Made by a program: the position numbers and the translations under genes. Source: an uncultured bacterium (GTDB lineage: Bacteria; Actinomycetota; Coriobacteriia; Coriobacteriales; Coriobacteriaceae). From it: DNA of 13,729 nucleotides. Positions 1 to 6,633 of this stretch are shown piece after piece. The stretch is taken from the NCBI GenBank assembly GCA_905215505.1, contig CAJMPU010000033.1, forward strand, positions 1-13,729. The letters run 5' to 3'. Every line of letters begins with the position of its first letter. The stretch's first letter is position 1. The notes beneath the pieces were generated by a model. That model was not told the origin of the DNA and ran no database searches. It saw nothing but the letters and a program-made list of their open reading frames with translations.

Positions 1-280
1 CGAGTTCGCAACCGGCAAGGCCGTCTTCTACCAGAACGGCTCTTGGGCCTACGCCAACCTCCCGCTCTACTACGAGTTCGAGAAGGAGCACAATCAGGAG
101 GACGACGAGATCAAGGGCGAGTATCTCGACAACTTTAAGCAGATCTTCGACCTGTATATCACCGACTCCACCTGCGATCCTTCGCAGCTCGCCTCCAAGA
201 CCGGTGACGACGCCACCAACGAGTTCGCAACCGGCAAGGCCGTCTTCTACCAGAACGGCTCTTGGGCCTACGCCGACCTC
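1..280. repeat. 55-bp exact direct repeat (1-55 and 220-274) inside malE
   Basis: Bases 1-55 are identical to 220-274 with an offset of 219 bp (73 codons). One mismatch follows (56 A against 275 G), then five matching bases, after which the sequences diverge. The reading frame is kept. Both copies encode EFATGKAVFYQNGSWAYA. Confidence 0.9.
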
Positions 281-733
281 ACCAAGGCCGGTATGACCGA
301 CGACCAGCTCGGCATGCTGCCGATCTACATCGGCGTCGACGGCGAGGAGAACCAGGGCCTGTGCTCCGGCGGCGAGAACTACTGGTGCGTCAGCTCCCAG
401 GCTTCCGAGGATGCCCAGAAGGCCACCGAGGACTTCATGTATTGGTGCGTCACTTCTGACACCGCCACCAGCATCATCGCTGACAAGATGGGTCTGACCG
501 CCCCGTTCAAGAGCGCTAAGGAGACCACCAACGTCTTCTCGCAGCAGGCCGTTGCTATGGCCAAGGACGGCAAGAAGACCGTCGCTTGGGACTTCGTTTA
601 CATCCCCTCCGAGGAGTGGAAGAAGAACCTCAAGCAGGCTCTCATCGCTTATGCTGCCGACAACACCAAGTGGGACGGCGTCAAGAACGCCTTCGTCGAT
701 GGCTGGAAGACCGAGAAGGCTGCTTCCGAGTAA
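2..733 (+). CDS. malE: Maltodextrin/maltose ABC transporter solute-binding protein, C-terminal part (5' end outside window)
   Basis: The open frame enters from the left edge and runs about 243 codons to TAA at 731-733, so the lipoprotein signal and N-terminal lobe are missing. It is called a family-1 type sugar-binding protein, which captures maltodextrins outside the membrane and delivers them to MalFG. Visible support: the stretch ATNEFATGKAVFYQNGSWAY typical of the C-lobe of these proteins, an aromatic-rich binding region (ENYWCVSS, FMYWCVTS), a late GLTAPF segment, and a final Trp-rich helix (EEWKKNLKQ...DGWKTEK). It is followed directly by malF, malG and malK, which fits the standard importer order. 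Oddity: the first 55 bases are repeated exactly at 220-274, in frame and 73 codons later. Either this copy of the protein carries a duplication or the window edge is misassembled. The family call is firm; the exact oligosaccharide is inferred. Confidence 0.88.
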   Translation, partial: EFATGKAVFYQNGSWAYANLPLYYEFEKEHNQEDDEIKGEYLDNFKQIFDLYITDSTCDPSQLASKTGDDATNEFATGKAVFYQNGSWAYADLTKAGMTDDQLGMLPIYIGVDGEENQGLCSGGENYWCVSSQASEDAQKATEDFMYWCVTSDTATSIIADKMGLTAPFKSAKETTNVFSQQAVAMAKDGKKTVAWDFVYIPSEEWKKNLKQALIAYAADNTKWDGVKNAFVDGWKTEKAASE

Positions 734-764
734 GCAGTTGCTGCCCAAGCTATCTGATTAGCGA

Positions 765-800
765 CAGGGGGCGGGCAGACGTAGGTTTGCCCGCCCCCTG
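765..800 (+). promoter_or_regulatory. Intercistronic hairpin between malE and malF (no T-tract)
   Basis: Arms 765-780 and 785-800 pair over 16 bp with one G-U pair, around the loop GTAG. The stem is very GC-rich. It is followed by CATATTGAAAGG rather than a T-run, so it is unlikely to be a full intrinsic terminator. Its place just after the binding-protein gene fits a known arrangement in which such stems protect the upstream mRNA and give more binding protein than permease. That role is inferred. Confidence 0.75.
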
Positions 801-820
801 CATATTGAAAGGACCCTTCT

Positions 821-1675
821 ATGGGCAAAGCACTCAAGCGCTGGTGGCCGCTCTTTATGCTGCCCACGTGCCTGGCGTTTATGATCGGGTTCGTGATTCC
901 CTTTATCCAGGGTTTCTATCTCTCGTTCTGCCAGTTTATTACCATCAATAACGCGCACTTTGTCGGTATCGAGAACTACGTGCGCGCGCTGTCCGATCCG
1001 CAGTTCTCCACGTCGTTCTTCTTTACCGTGGCGTTTGCCTTCCTGTCGACGGTGCTCATCAACGTGATCGCGCTGGCCATCGCGCAGGCGCTCACCCGCA
1101 AAGCGCTCAAGGGCACCAACATCTTCCGTACGATCTTCTTTATGCCTAACCTGATCGGCGGCATCGTGCTGGGCTACATTTGGCAGATTCTGATCAACTG
1201 CCTGCTCTCCAACGTGGGCGCCCAGCTCATCGCCCTTAACTCTGCTGCTGGCTTCTGGGGCCTTATCATCCTGACCCTGTGGCAGCAGGTCGGCTACATG
1301 ATGATCATCTACATCGCCGGTCTGCAGTCCATCCCGTCTGACTACATCGAGGCCGCCAAGGTCGATGGCGCTACGGCATGGCAGACGTTTTGGAAGGTTA
1401 AGATCCCCAACCTGATGCCGACCATCACCATCTGCCTGTTCCTGTCCATCACCAACGGCTTTAAGCTGTTCGATCAGAACCTCGCCCTTACCGGTGGCGC
1501 CCCGGCGCACTCCACCGAGATGCTCGCCCTGAACATCTACAACACGTTCTATTCGCGTGCTGGCATCGCATGGCAGGGCATCGGTCAGGCCAAGGCAGTT
1601 ATCTTCTGCATCCTGGTTGTCGCTATTTCTATGATCCAGCTTAAGGCCACGAGGTCCAAGGAGGTGCAGCAGTAA
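821..1675 (+). CDS. malF: Maltodextrin ABC transporter permease, MalF type
   Basis: This 284-residue inner-membrane protein is one half of the channel of the maltodextrin importer. About six hydrophobic helices are visible (near residues 10-35, 65-90, 103-128, 145-168, 195-215 and 258-276). The EAA loop that docks on the ATPase is present at about 177-200 (EAAKVDGATAWQTFWKVKIP), with the conserved Gly at 183. The length matches the short MalF/UgpA-like permeases of Gram-positive bacteria, which lack the large periplasmic P2 loop of E. coli MalF. The ATG start at 821 has GAAAGG at 807-812 eight bases upstream. It follows malE after an 87-bp gap holding a strong hairpin, and its stop overlaps the malG start by one base, so the two permeases are probably translationally coupled. 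Confidence 0.9.
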   Translation: MGKALKRWWPLFMLPTCLAFMIGFVIPFIQGFYLSFCQFITINNAHFVGIENYVRALSDPQFSTSFFFTVAFAFLSTVLINVIALAIAQALTRKALKGTNIFRTIFFMPNLIGGIVLGYIWQILINCLLSNVGAQLIALNSAAGFWGLIILTLWQQVGYMMIIYIAGLQSIPSDYIEAAKVDGATAWQTFWKVKIPNLMPTITICLFLSITNGFKLFDQNLALTGGAPAHSTEMLALNIYNTFYSRAGIAWQGIGQAKAVIFCILVVAISMIQLKATRSKEVQQ

Positions 1676-2514
1676 TGAAACGCGATAAGGCTATCAACCG
1701 CGCGCTCTCGATCTTCTTTACGATTCTGTCGCTCGCATGGATCTACCCCGTGTTCATGATTGCGCTCAATTCCTTTAAGAAAGCGACCGCAATCAGCACC
1801 ACCACGGCGTTCGATCTGCTCACGCCCGAGACGTTCAACGGCCTCGCAAACTACGTGCACGCTCTGAACGAGCAGGGCTTTGCCTCGGCGTTTATGTACT
1901 CGCTCATCATCACGGTCACGTCGGTCGTGCTGATTCTGGTGTGCTGCTCCATGTGCGCTTGGTACGTGGTGCGCGTCAACAGCAAGATCTCGAACTTCTT
2001 CTATTACCTGTTCGTCTTCTCGATGGTCGTACCGTTCCAGATGCTCATGTTCACGCTGTCCAACCTCGCGGACCGCATCGGCTTTAACACGCCGTTTAAC
2101 ATCTGCTTCATCTACCTTGGTTTTGGCGCGGGCCTCGCGGTCTTTATGTTCGCCGGCTTCGTCAAGAACATCCCGCTCGAGATTGAGGAAGCGGCCATGA
2201 TCGACGGCTGCAACCCGGTCCAGGTGTTCTTTAAGATCGTCCTTCCCATTATGAAGCCCACCTATCTTTCGGTCGGCATCCTTGAGACCATGTGGGTCTG
2301 GAACGACTATCTGCTGCCCTACCTTACGCTCGACTCCACCAAGTACAAGACCATTCCTATCTTGATCCAGTACTTCCGTGGCGGCTATGGCCACGTCGAG
2401 CTCGGCCCCATGATGGCATGCATCATGATGGTCGTCATCCCCATCGTCATCATGTACATCTTCTGCCAGAAGTACATCATTGACGGCGTTGTGGCAGGTG
2501 CCGTCAAGGGCTGA
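1675..2514 (+). CDS. malG: Maltodextrin ABC transporter permease, MalG type
   Basis: This 279-residue partner permease forms the membrane channel with MalF. The N-terminus has a short positively charged cytoplasmic tail followed by a first helix at about 11-33. Further hydrophobic segments lie near 72-98, 108-130, 140-163, 195-215 and 245-265. The EAA motif is at about 171-193 (EEAAMIDGCNPVQVFFKIVL) with Gly 178, as in MalG-type permeases. The ATG at 1675 overlaps the last base of the malF stop, and AAGGAGGTG at 1658-1666, inside the malF end, is its ribosome binding site. The next gene, malK, starts 68 bp downstream after a hairpin. The assignment to carbohydrate permeases of this family is firm; maltodextrin as substrate rests on the neighbouring malQ and glgP. 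Confidence 0.9.
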   Translation: MKRDKAINRALSIFFTILSLAWIYPVFMIALNSFKKATAISTTTAFDLLTPETFNGLANYVHALNEQGFASAFMYSLIITVTSVVLILVCCSMCAWYVVRVNSKISNFFYYLFVFSMVVPFQMLMFTLSNLADRIGFNTPFNICFIYLGFGAGLAVFMFAGFVKNIPLEIEEAAMIDGCNPVQVFFKIVLPIMKPTYLSVGILETMWVWNDYLLPYLTLDSTKYKTIPILIQYFRGGYGHVELGPMMACIMMVVIPIVIMYIFCQKYIIDGVVAGAVKG

Positions 2515-2539
2515 TGCCGTAACTGTTTTGCAAGTTTTG

Positions 2540-2564
2540 GCGGCGCCCCTCAGCGTGGCGCCGC
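2540..2564 (+). promoter_or_regulatory. Intercistronic hairpin between malG and malK
   Basis: Arms GCGGCGCC (2540-2547) and GGCGCCGC (2557-2564) form a perfect 8-bp stem around a 9-base loop. The malK ribosome binding site (AAAGG at 2571-2575) follows at once, and there is no T-tract. A role in mRNA processing or in tuning malK expression is possible, but this is inference. Confidence 0.55.
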
Positions 2565-2582
2565 GTATCGAAAGGTAGAGAC

Positions 2583-3782
2583 ATGGCCGAGATCGTTCTC
2601 AAACATGTTCAGAAGGTGTATCCCAACAACGAGTCCAAAAAGAAGGGCTTCTTTGGCAAAAAGAAGAAGACCGAGGAGAAGAAGCACAACCTCAAGGTTA
2701 CCGAGGACGGCGTGCTCGCGGTGGAGGACTTTAACCTCACCGTGCATGACCAGGAGTTTATCGTCCTCGTTGGCCCTTCTGGCTGTGGTAAGTCCACGAC
2801 GATGCGCATGGTCGCCGGCCTGGAGGACATCACCTCGGGCGATGTGCTCATCGATGGCAAGCGCGTCAACGACGTCGCTCCCAAGGACCGCGACATCGCC
2901 ATGGTGTTCCAGAGCTATGCTCTGTACCCCAATATGACGGTGTACGAGAACATGGCGTTTACGCTCGAGCTCAAGAAGGTCCCCAAGGACGAGATCGACC
3001 GTAAGGTTCGCTCCGCTGCCGAGATCCTGGGTATTACCGAGTACCTCGACCGTAAGCCTAAGGCGCTCTCCGGCGGTCAGCGTCAGCGCGTCGCCATCGG
3101 CCGCGCCATCGTGCGTGATCCTAAGGTCTTCCTGATGGACGAGCCGCTGTCCAACCTGGACGCCAAGCTGCGTAACCAGATGCGTGCCGAGCTCATCAAG
3201 CTGCGCCACGAGATCAAGGGCACGTTCATCTACGTCACTCATGACCAGACCGAGGCCATGACCCTCGGTGACCGTATCGTGGTCATGAAGGACGGCGTCG
3301 TCCAGCAGATCGCCACCCCGCAGGAGGTCTTCAACCATCCCGCGAACATCTTCGTCGCCGGCTTTATCGGCGTGCCGCAGATGAACTTCTTCGATGCCCA
3401 GCTGGTGCGCTCGGGCAACGGCTTTACCGTCAAGACCGAGGATATGAACGTGGCGCTCGCCCCCGAGACCTGCGCTCAGCTTGCTCTCAACTGGGACGGC
3501 GGCGACGTGAAGGAGATCACGGCCGGCGTGCGTCCCGAGCAGATTCTGCTTGCCGACAAGGACGAGGAGGGCGCGCTCCAGGGTACCGTCGAGGTGACCG
3601 AGCTCATGGGTTCGACCGAGCATGTCCACGTGACCGCTCCCGATGGCCAGTTCGTCCTGATCATTCCCGTTGTCGACCTCGAGGCCAAGGGTGCGCTCAA
3701 GGCGGGCGACCCCATCTGGTTCAAGTTCGAAAAGAACGCGACCCACCTCTTCGATAAGGTGTCAGGCAAGAACCTTATCTAG
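2583..3782 (+). CDS. malK: Sugar ABC transporter ATP-binding protein, MalK/MsmX/UgpC type
   Basis: This 399-residue cytoplasmic ATPase powers the maltodextrin importer. All nucleotide-binding motifs are intact: Walker A GPSGCGKST at 64-72, Q-loop Gln 110, signature LSGGQRQR at 162-169, Walker B VFLMDEP at 182-188 with Glu 187, D-loop NLDAK at 191-195, and switch His 220. The C-terminal third (from about 280) is the TOBE/MalK-type regulatory domain, including the GVRPEQI segment. ATG 2583 follows GAAAGG eight bases upstream. Oddity: between the first strand (VYPNN, up to 16) and the AVEDFNL strand (from 46) there is a Lys/Glu-rich insert of about 25 residues, which pushes Walker A to residue 64 instead of about 35-40. 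Comparable lysine-rich inserts are, from memory, seen in some MsmX-like ATPases of gut Firmicutes. The gene closes the operon before a terminator. Confidence 0.93.
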   Translation: MAEIVLKHVQKVYPNNESKKKGFFGKKKKTEEKKHNLKVTEDGVLAVEDFNLTVHDQEFIVLVGPSGCGKSTTMRMVAGLEDITSGDVLIDGKRVNDVAPKDRDIAMVFQSYALYPNMTVYENMAFTLELKKVPKDEIDRKVRSAAEILGITEYLDRKPKALSGGQRQRVAIGRAIVRDPKVFLMDEPLSNLDAKLRNQMRAELIKLRHEIKGTFIYVTHDQTEAMTLGDRIVVMKDGVVQQIATPQEVFNHPANIFVAGFIGVPQMNFFDAQLVRSGNGFTVKTEDMNVALAPETCAQLALNWDGGDVKEITAGVRPEQILLADKDEEGALQGTVEVTELMGSTEHVHVTAPDGQFVLIIPVVDLEAKGALKAGDPIWFKFEKNATHLFDKVSGKNLI

Positions 3783-3850
3783 GCCCGGTGCATCCAGGCC
3801 CTCCCTTTGGGCGACTGCGGTATTGCCATCCTTTTGCCGCGGTCACATAT

Positions 3851-3894
3851 AAGGCTCCCCTCCCGTCCACTAGGCGAGAGGGGAGCCTTTCTTT
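3851..3894 (+). terminator. Rho-independent terminator of the malEFGK operon
   Basis: Arms AAGGCTCCCCTC (3851-3862) and GAGGGGAGCCTT (3878-3889) pair perfectly over 12 bp around a 15-base loop, followed by TTCTTTGTG. It lies about 70 bp after the malK stop. Confidence 0.85.
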
Positions 3895-3922
3895 GTGTTG
3901 GGACTGTCTGACCGGTCGTTTG

Positions 3923-3977
3923 TCTCGATCTGTAACGGATAGGGCCGATTTCGGACGTTAGATGTTACAGATCGAGA
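3923..3977. repeat. 55-bp palindromic intergenic repeat, unit A
   Basis: Left arm TCTCGATCTGTAAC (3923-3936) and right arm GTTACAGATCGAGA (3964-3977) are a perfect inverted repeat, extended by one more G/C pair outside (3922/3978). The 27-base centre holds a second small palindrome (CCGA-TT-TCGG, 3945-3954). Confidence 0.85.
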
Positions 3978-4002
3978 CGGTTCCGCTGAGCTAACCATTT
4001 CA

Positions 4003-4057
4003 TCTAAATCTGTAACACCAAAGGCGAATTTCACCTGCTAGATGTTACAGATTGAGA
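4003..4057. repeat. 55-bp palindromic intergenic repeat, unit B
   Basis: Same length and design as unit A. The left arm TCTAAATCTGTAAC (4003-4016) has two changes from the perfect arm and the right arm GTTACAGATTGAGA (4044-4057) has one. The centre carries a different inner inverted repeat (AGGCGAA at 4022-4028 with TTCACCT at 4030-4036, one mismatch). Confidence 0.8.
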
Positions 4058-4083
4058 TAAACCCAAGGGGAGGAGCCGGTATG

Positions 4084-4138
4084 TCTCAATCTGTAACAGC
4101 TGGGACCGTTTTGGTTGAGTAGTTGTTATGGATCGAGA
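4084..4138. repeat. 55-bp palindromic intergenic repeat, unit C
   Basis: Third unit of exactly 55 bp. The left arm is TCTCAATCTGTAAC (4084-4097) and the right arm GTTATGGATCGAGA (4125-4138). The inner stem GACCG (4104-4108) with TGGTT (4112-4116) pairs through G-U wobbles. Units A, B and C are separated by 25 and 26 bp. Apart from these units and the flanking terminators, I see no gene in 3783-4237. Confidence 0.75.
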
Positions 4139-4178
4139 TTGTTTGGCCGAGTCGGATCACAGGGTAACGTGCGGGCAC

Positions 4179-4212
4179 AAAAAACGGAGCCGCGTTGCCG
4201 TGGCTCCGTTTT
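4179..4212 (-). terminator. Rho-independent terminator of glgP
   Basis: Arms AAAACGGAGCC (4181-4191) and GGCTCCGTTTT (4202-4212) pair perfectly over 11 bp, and two more pairs extend the stem inward. Read on the - strand, the stem is followed by a run of six T (complement of 4179-4184). It sits 26 bp after the glgP stop. The opposite side also ends in T, so it may work in both directions. Confidence 0.85.
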
Positions 4213-4237
4213 CAAGAGGATGGGCGATGAAACCGAA

Positions 4238-6505
4238 TTAGCTCAGGTGCCAGATCTCGTCGTTGTACTGGGAGATCGTACGGTCGGACGAGAAGGTGCC
4301 GGCGTTGGCGATATTGATGAGCGCCTTGCGCATCCAGGCGTCCTGGTCCTCGTGGTCGGCCAGCACGCGCTCCTTGGTCTGGATGTACTCCTCAATGTCG
4401 AGCAGGGCCATAAACCAGTCCTTGCCCTTAATGTCGTCGTGCAGGCGCTGCAGGCGCTCGGCGTTGCCGGTTGCCATAAAGGCCGGGTTGGTGATGAAGT
4501 CCACCAGCAGTTTAATTCCGGGCTTGCGGTAGAGCGTACCGGCGTTGTAGGTGCCGTCGGCGTAGAGCTGCTCGACCTGTTTGGACGAGGCACCAAAGGT
4601 ATAGATGTTCTCGTCGCCCACGAGCTTGGCAATCTCCACGTTGGCACCGTCGAGCGTGCACAGGGTTAGGGCGCCGTTGAGCATGAACTTCATGTTGGAG
4701 GTGCCGCTCGCCTCCTTGGAGGCCAGGCTGATCTGCTCGGAGATGTCAGCGGCGGGGATCACGCGCTCGGCGGCGGTGACGTTGTAGTTCTCGATCATGA
4801 CAACCTGCAGGTAGGGAGCCACGTCGGGGTCGTTTGCAATCCACTGCGACAGCGTCAGGATCAGATGGATGATGTCCTGCGCGATAGTGTAGGCAGGCGC
4901 CGCCTTGCCGCCAAAGATGATGGTGACGGGGTGCTTAGGCCTGTTGCCGTTCTTGATATCGAAGTACTTCCAGATGATGTAGAGCGCGAGCATCTGCTGA
5001 CGCTTGTACTCGTGGATACGCTTGACCTGGACGTCGATGATGGCGTTGGAGGGAATGGTCACGCCCTGCTCGAGCGCCATGAACTGGCGCATGATGGCCT
5101 TGGCCTCGACCTTGGTGGCGGCCAGGCGCTCAAGAACGTCCTTGTCGTCGGCGAACTTGGCGAGTTTGCTCAGATCGCCGGTGCTGCGCCAGTCGGTGCC
5201 GATTACATCGTCGAGCAGGCTGGCGAGCGCGGGGTTGGCCCCATGGATCCAGCGGCGGAAGGTGATGCCGTTGGTCTTGTTGGAGAACTTCTCGGGATAG
5301 ATCTCGTAGAACGGATGAAGCTCGGTGTCCTCCAGGATCTTGGTGTGGAGGGCGGCTACGCCATTGATGGAGAAGCCAAAGTGGATGTCCATGTGGGCCA
5401 TGTGGACGGTGTCGTGCTCGTCGATGATGGCGACGCGCGGGTCATCGTGCTCGGCTTTCGCGATCTCATCGAGCTTGACGATAATGTCGGCGATGGCAGG
5501 GGAGACCTTCTGCAGGCTGACGAGCGGCCACTTCTCGAGCGCCTCGGCAAGAATCGTGTGGTTAGTGTAGGCGACCATGGAGCGTACGATGGTCACGGCC
5601 TCGTCAAACTCGATGCCATGCTCGGTGGTGAGCAAGCGAATGAGCTCGGGGATGACCATGGTGGGGTGCGTGTCGTTAATTTGGACCACGGCGTAGTCGG
5701 CCAGATCGTGCAGGTTGCTGCCGCGCTCGATGGCCTCGTCGATCAGGAGTTGGGCGGCGTTGCTCACCATGAAGTATTCCTGGTAGATGCGAAGCAGGCG
5801 GCCCTGCTCGTCGGAATCGTCGGGGTAGAGGAACAAGGTGAGGTTCTTGGCGATCTCGGTCTTGTCGAAGTCGATGGAGCTGCCGGGGACCAGGCCGTCG
5901 TCGACGCTCGCCAGGTCGAACAGGCGCAGACGGTTCTTGGTGGGCTGGCCGTAACCGGGCACGTCGATGTTGACGAGCTTGGAGGTAACGGCAAAATCGC
6001 CGAACTCGACGGTGTAGGAGCGGTCGTCGTCGACTAGGATGTCCTGCTCACCGAGCCACTCGTCGGGGACGGCCTTCTGCTGGTTGTCGACAAAGCGCTG
6101 GCGGAACAGGCCGTAATGGTAGTTGAGGCCCACGCCATCGCCGGTCAAGCCCAGCGTGGCGATGGAATCCAGGAAGCATGCGGCCAGACGGCCCAGGCCG
6201 CCGTTGCCGAGCGACGGTTCGACCTCGAACTCCTCGATCTTGTTGAGGTCGTGGCCCGCGGCGGTGAGCTGGTCCTTAACCTCGTCATAGATGCCAAGGT
6301 CGATCATATTGTTGATGAGCAGCTTGCCGATCAAAAACTCGGCAGAGATGTAGTAGAGCTTTTTCTTGCCGTTGTTGAGAGGACAGGCGGCAGAGCGCTC
6401 CTGCACGAGCTTGGCCAGCAGCTTATAAATACGACGGTCATCGAGCTGCTCGAGCGAGGTGCCAAAGGACTGCTCGGCAAGATCCGCAAGATTGATACGG
6501 GGCAT
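4238..6505 (-). CDS. glgP: Glycogen/maltodextrin phosphorylase (GT35)
   Basis: This 755-residue cytoplasmic enzyme cleaves terminal alpha-1,4-glucosyl units of glycogen or maltodextrins with phosphate, giving glucose-1-phosphate. The whole family fold is visible: the N-terminal KLYYISAEFLIGKLL and EPSLGNGGLGRLAACFLDS motifs, VQINDTHPTMVIPELIR in the middle, KRIHEYKRQ in the C-terminal domain, and the cofactor site EASGTSNMKFMLNGALT, whose Lys (about residue 606) binds pyridoxal phosphate. The usual Gly in this motif is Ser here, a common bacterial variant. The length is at the lower end for the family, and the long N-terminal regulatory extension of animal enzymes is absent. The start ATG (6505 on the - strand) follows AGGAGG four bases upstream. 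It lies downstream of malQ on the same strand, but a terminator separates them. With the importer and MalQ it makes a maltodextrin-use pathway. Whether glycogen or imported maltodextrin is the main substrate cannot be told from sequence. Confidence 0.95.
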   Translation of the reverse strand: MPRINLADLAEQSFGTSLEQLDDRRIYKLLAKLVQERSAACPLNNGKKKLYYISAEFLIGKLLINNMIDLGIYDEVKDQLTAAGHDLNKIEEFEVEPSLGNGGLGRLAACFLDSIATLGLTGDGVGLNYHYGLFRQRFVDNQQKAVPDEWLGEQDILVDDDRSYTVEFGDFAVTSKLVNIDVPGYGQPTKNRLRLFDLASVDDGLVPGSSIDFDKTEIAKNLTLFLYPDDSDEQGRLLRIYQEYFMVSNAAQLLIDEAIERGSNLHDLADYAVVQINDTHPTMVIPELIRLLTTEHGIEFDEAVTIVRSMVAYTNHTILAEALEKWPLVSLQKVSPAIADIIVKLDEIAKAEHDDPRVAIIDEHDTVHMAHMDIHFGFSINGVAALHTKILEDTELHPFYEIYPEKFSNKTNGITFRRWIHGANPALASLLDDVIGTDWRSTGDLSKLAKFADDKDVLERLAATKVEAKAIMRQFMALEQGVTIPSNAIIDVQVKRIHEYKRQQMLALYIIWKYFDIKNGNRPKHPVTIIFGGKAAPAYTIAQDIIHLILTLSQWIANDPDVAPYLQVVMIENYNVTAAERVIPAADISEQISLASKEASGTSNMKFMLNGALTLCTLDGANVEIAKLVGDENIYTFGASSKQVEQLYADGTYNAGTLYRKPGIKLLVDFITNPAFMATGNAERLQRLHDDIKGKDWFMALLDIEEYIQTKERVLADHEDQDAWMRKALINIANAGTFSSDRTISQYNDEIWHLS

Positions 6506-6544
6506 GTTTCCTCCTGTGATGGGTTGATTACATGTCAGAAATTC

Positions 6545-6585
6545 AAAAGAAGCCCGCGCGAGGGATTGGAGTGGCCTCGCGCGGG
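6545..6585 (-). terminator. Rho-independent terminator after malQ
   Basis: Arms CCCGCGCGAGG (6553-6563) and CCTCGCGCGGG (6575-6585) form a perfect 11-bp stem with an 11-base loop. On the - strand the stem is followed by CTTCTTTTGAAT, a T-rich tail. It lies between malQ (stop at 6634) and glgP (start at 6505). glgP must therefore use read-through or a promoter in the roughly 40 bp left, where I could not find a convincing one. Confidence 0.8.
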
Positions 6586-6633
6586 GAAAACGGACGCGTC
6601 CGCACGATGGGGTGGGGTCGGGCGCGGTGGCTC

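Noticed and set aside
2550..3746. Long - strand open frame of 398 codons opposite malK
   Set aside because: Antisense shadow of a complete ABC ATPase with all motifs. The reverse product shows no recognisable fold or binding site.
3922..4138. Possible small CRISPR array (three similar units with 25-26 bp gaps)
   Set aside because: Each unit is itself a 55-bp inverted repeat with a variable core, the arms occur in both orientations, and no cas gene is in the window.
4865..6037. Long + strand open frame of 390 codons opposite glgP
   Set aside because: It is the antisense shadow of glgP in GC-rich DNA. The product is low-complexity (V/D/G/L rich) with no domain, while the - strand frame encodes a complete phosphorylase.
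6530..6535. ACATGT upstream of glgP as a shared operator with the two ACATGT copies upstream of malQ
   Set aside because: The same hexamer also occurs inside coding sequence (near 2604 and 8540), and the flanks are not similar, so there is no support for a common site.
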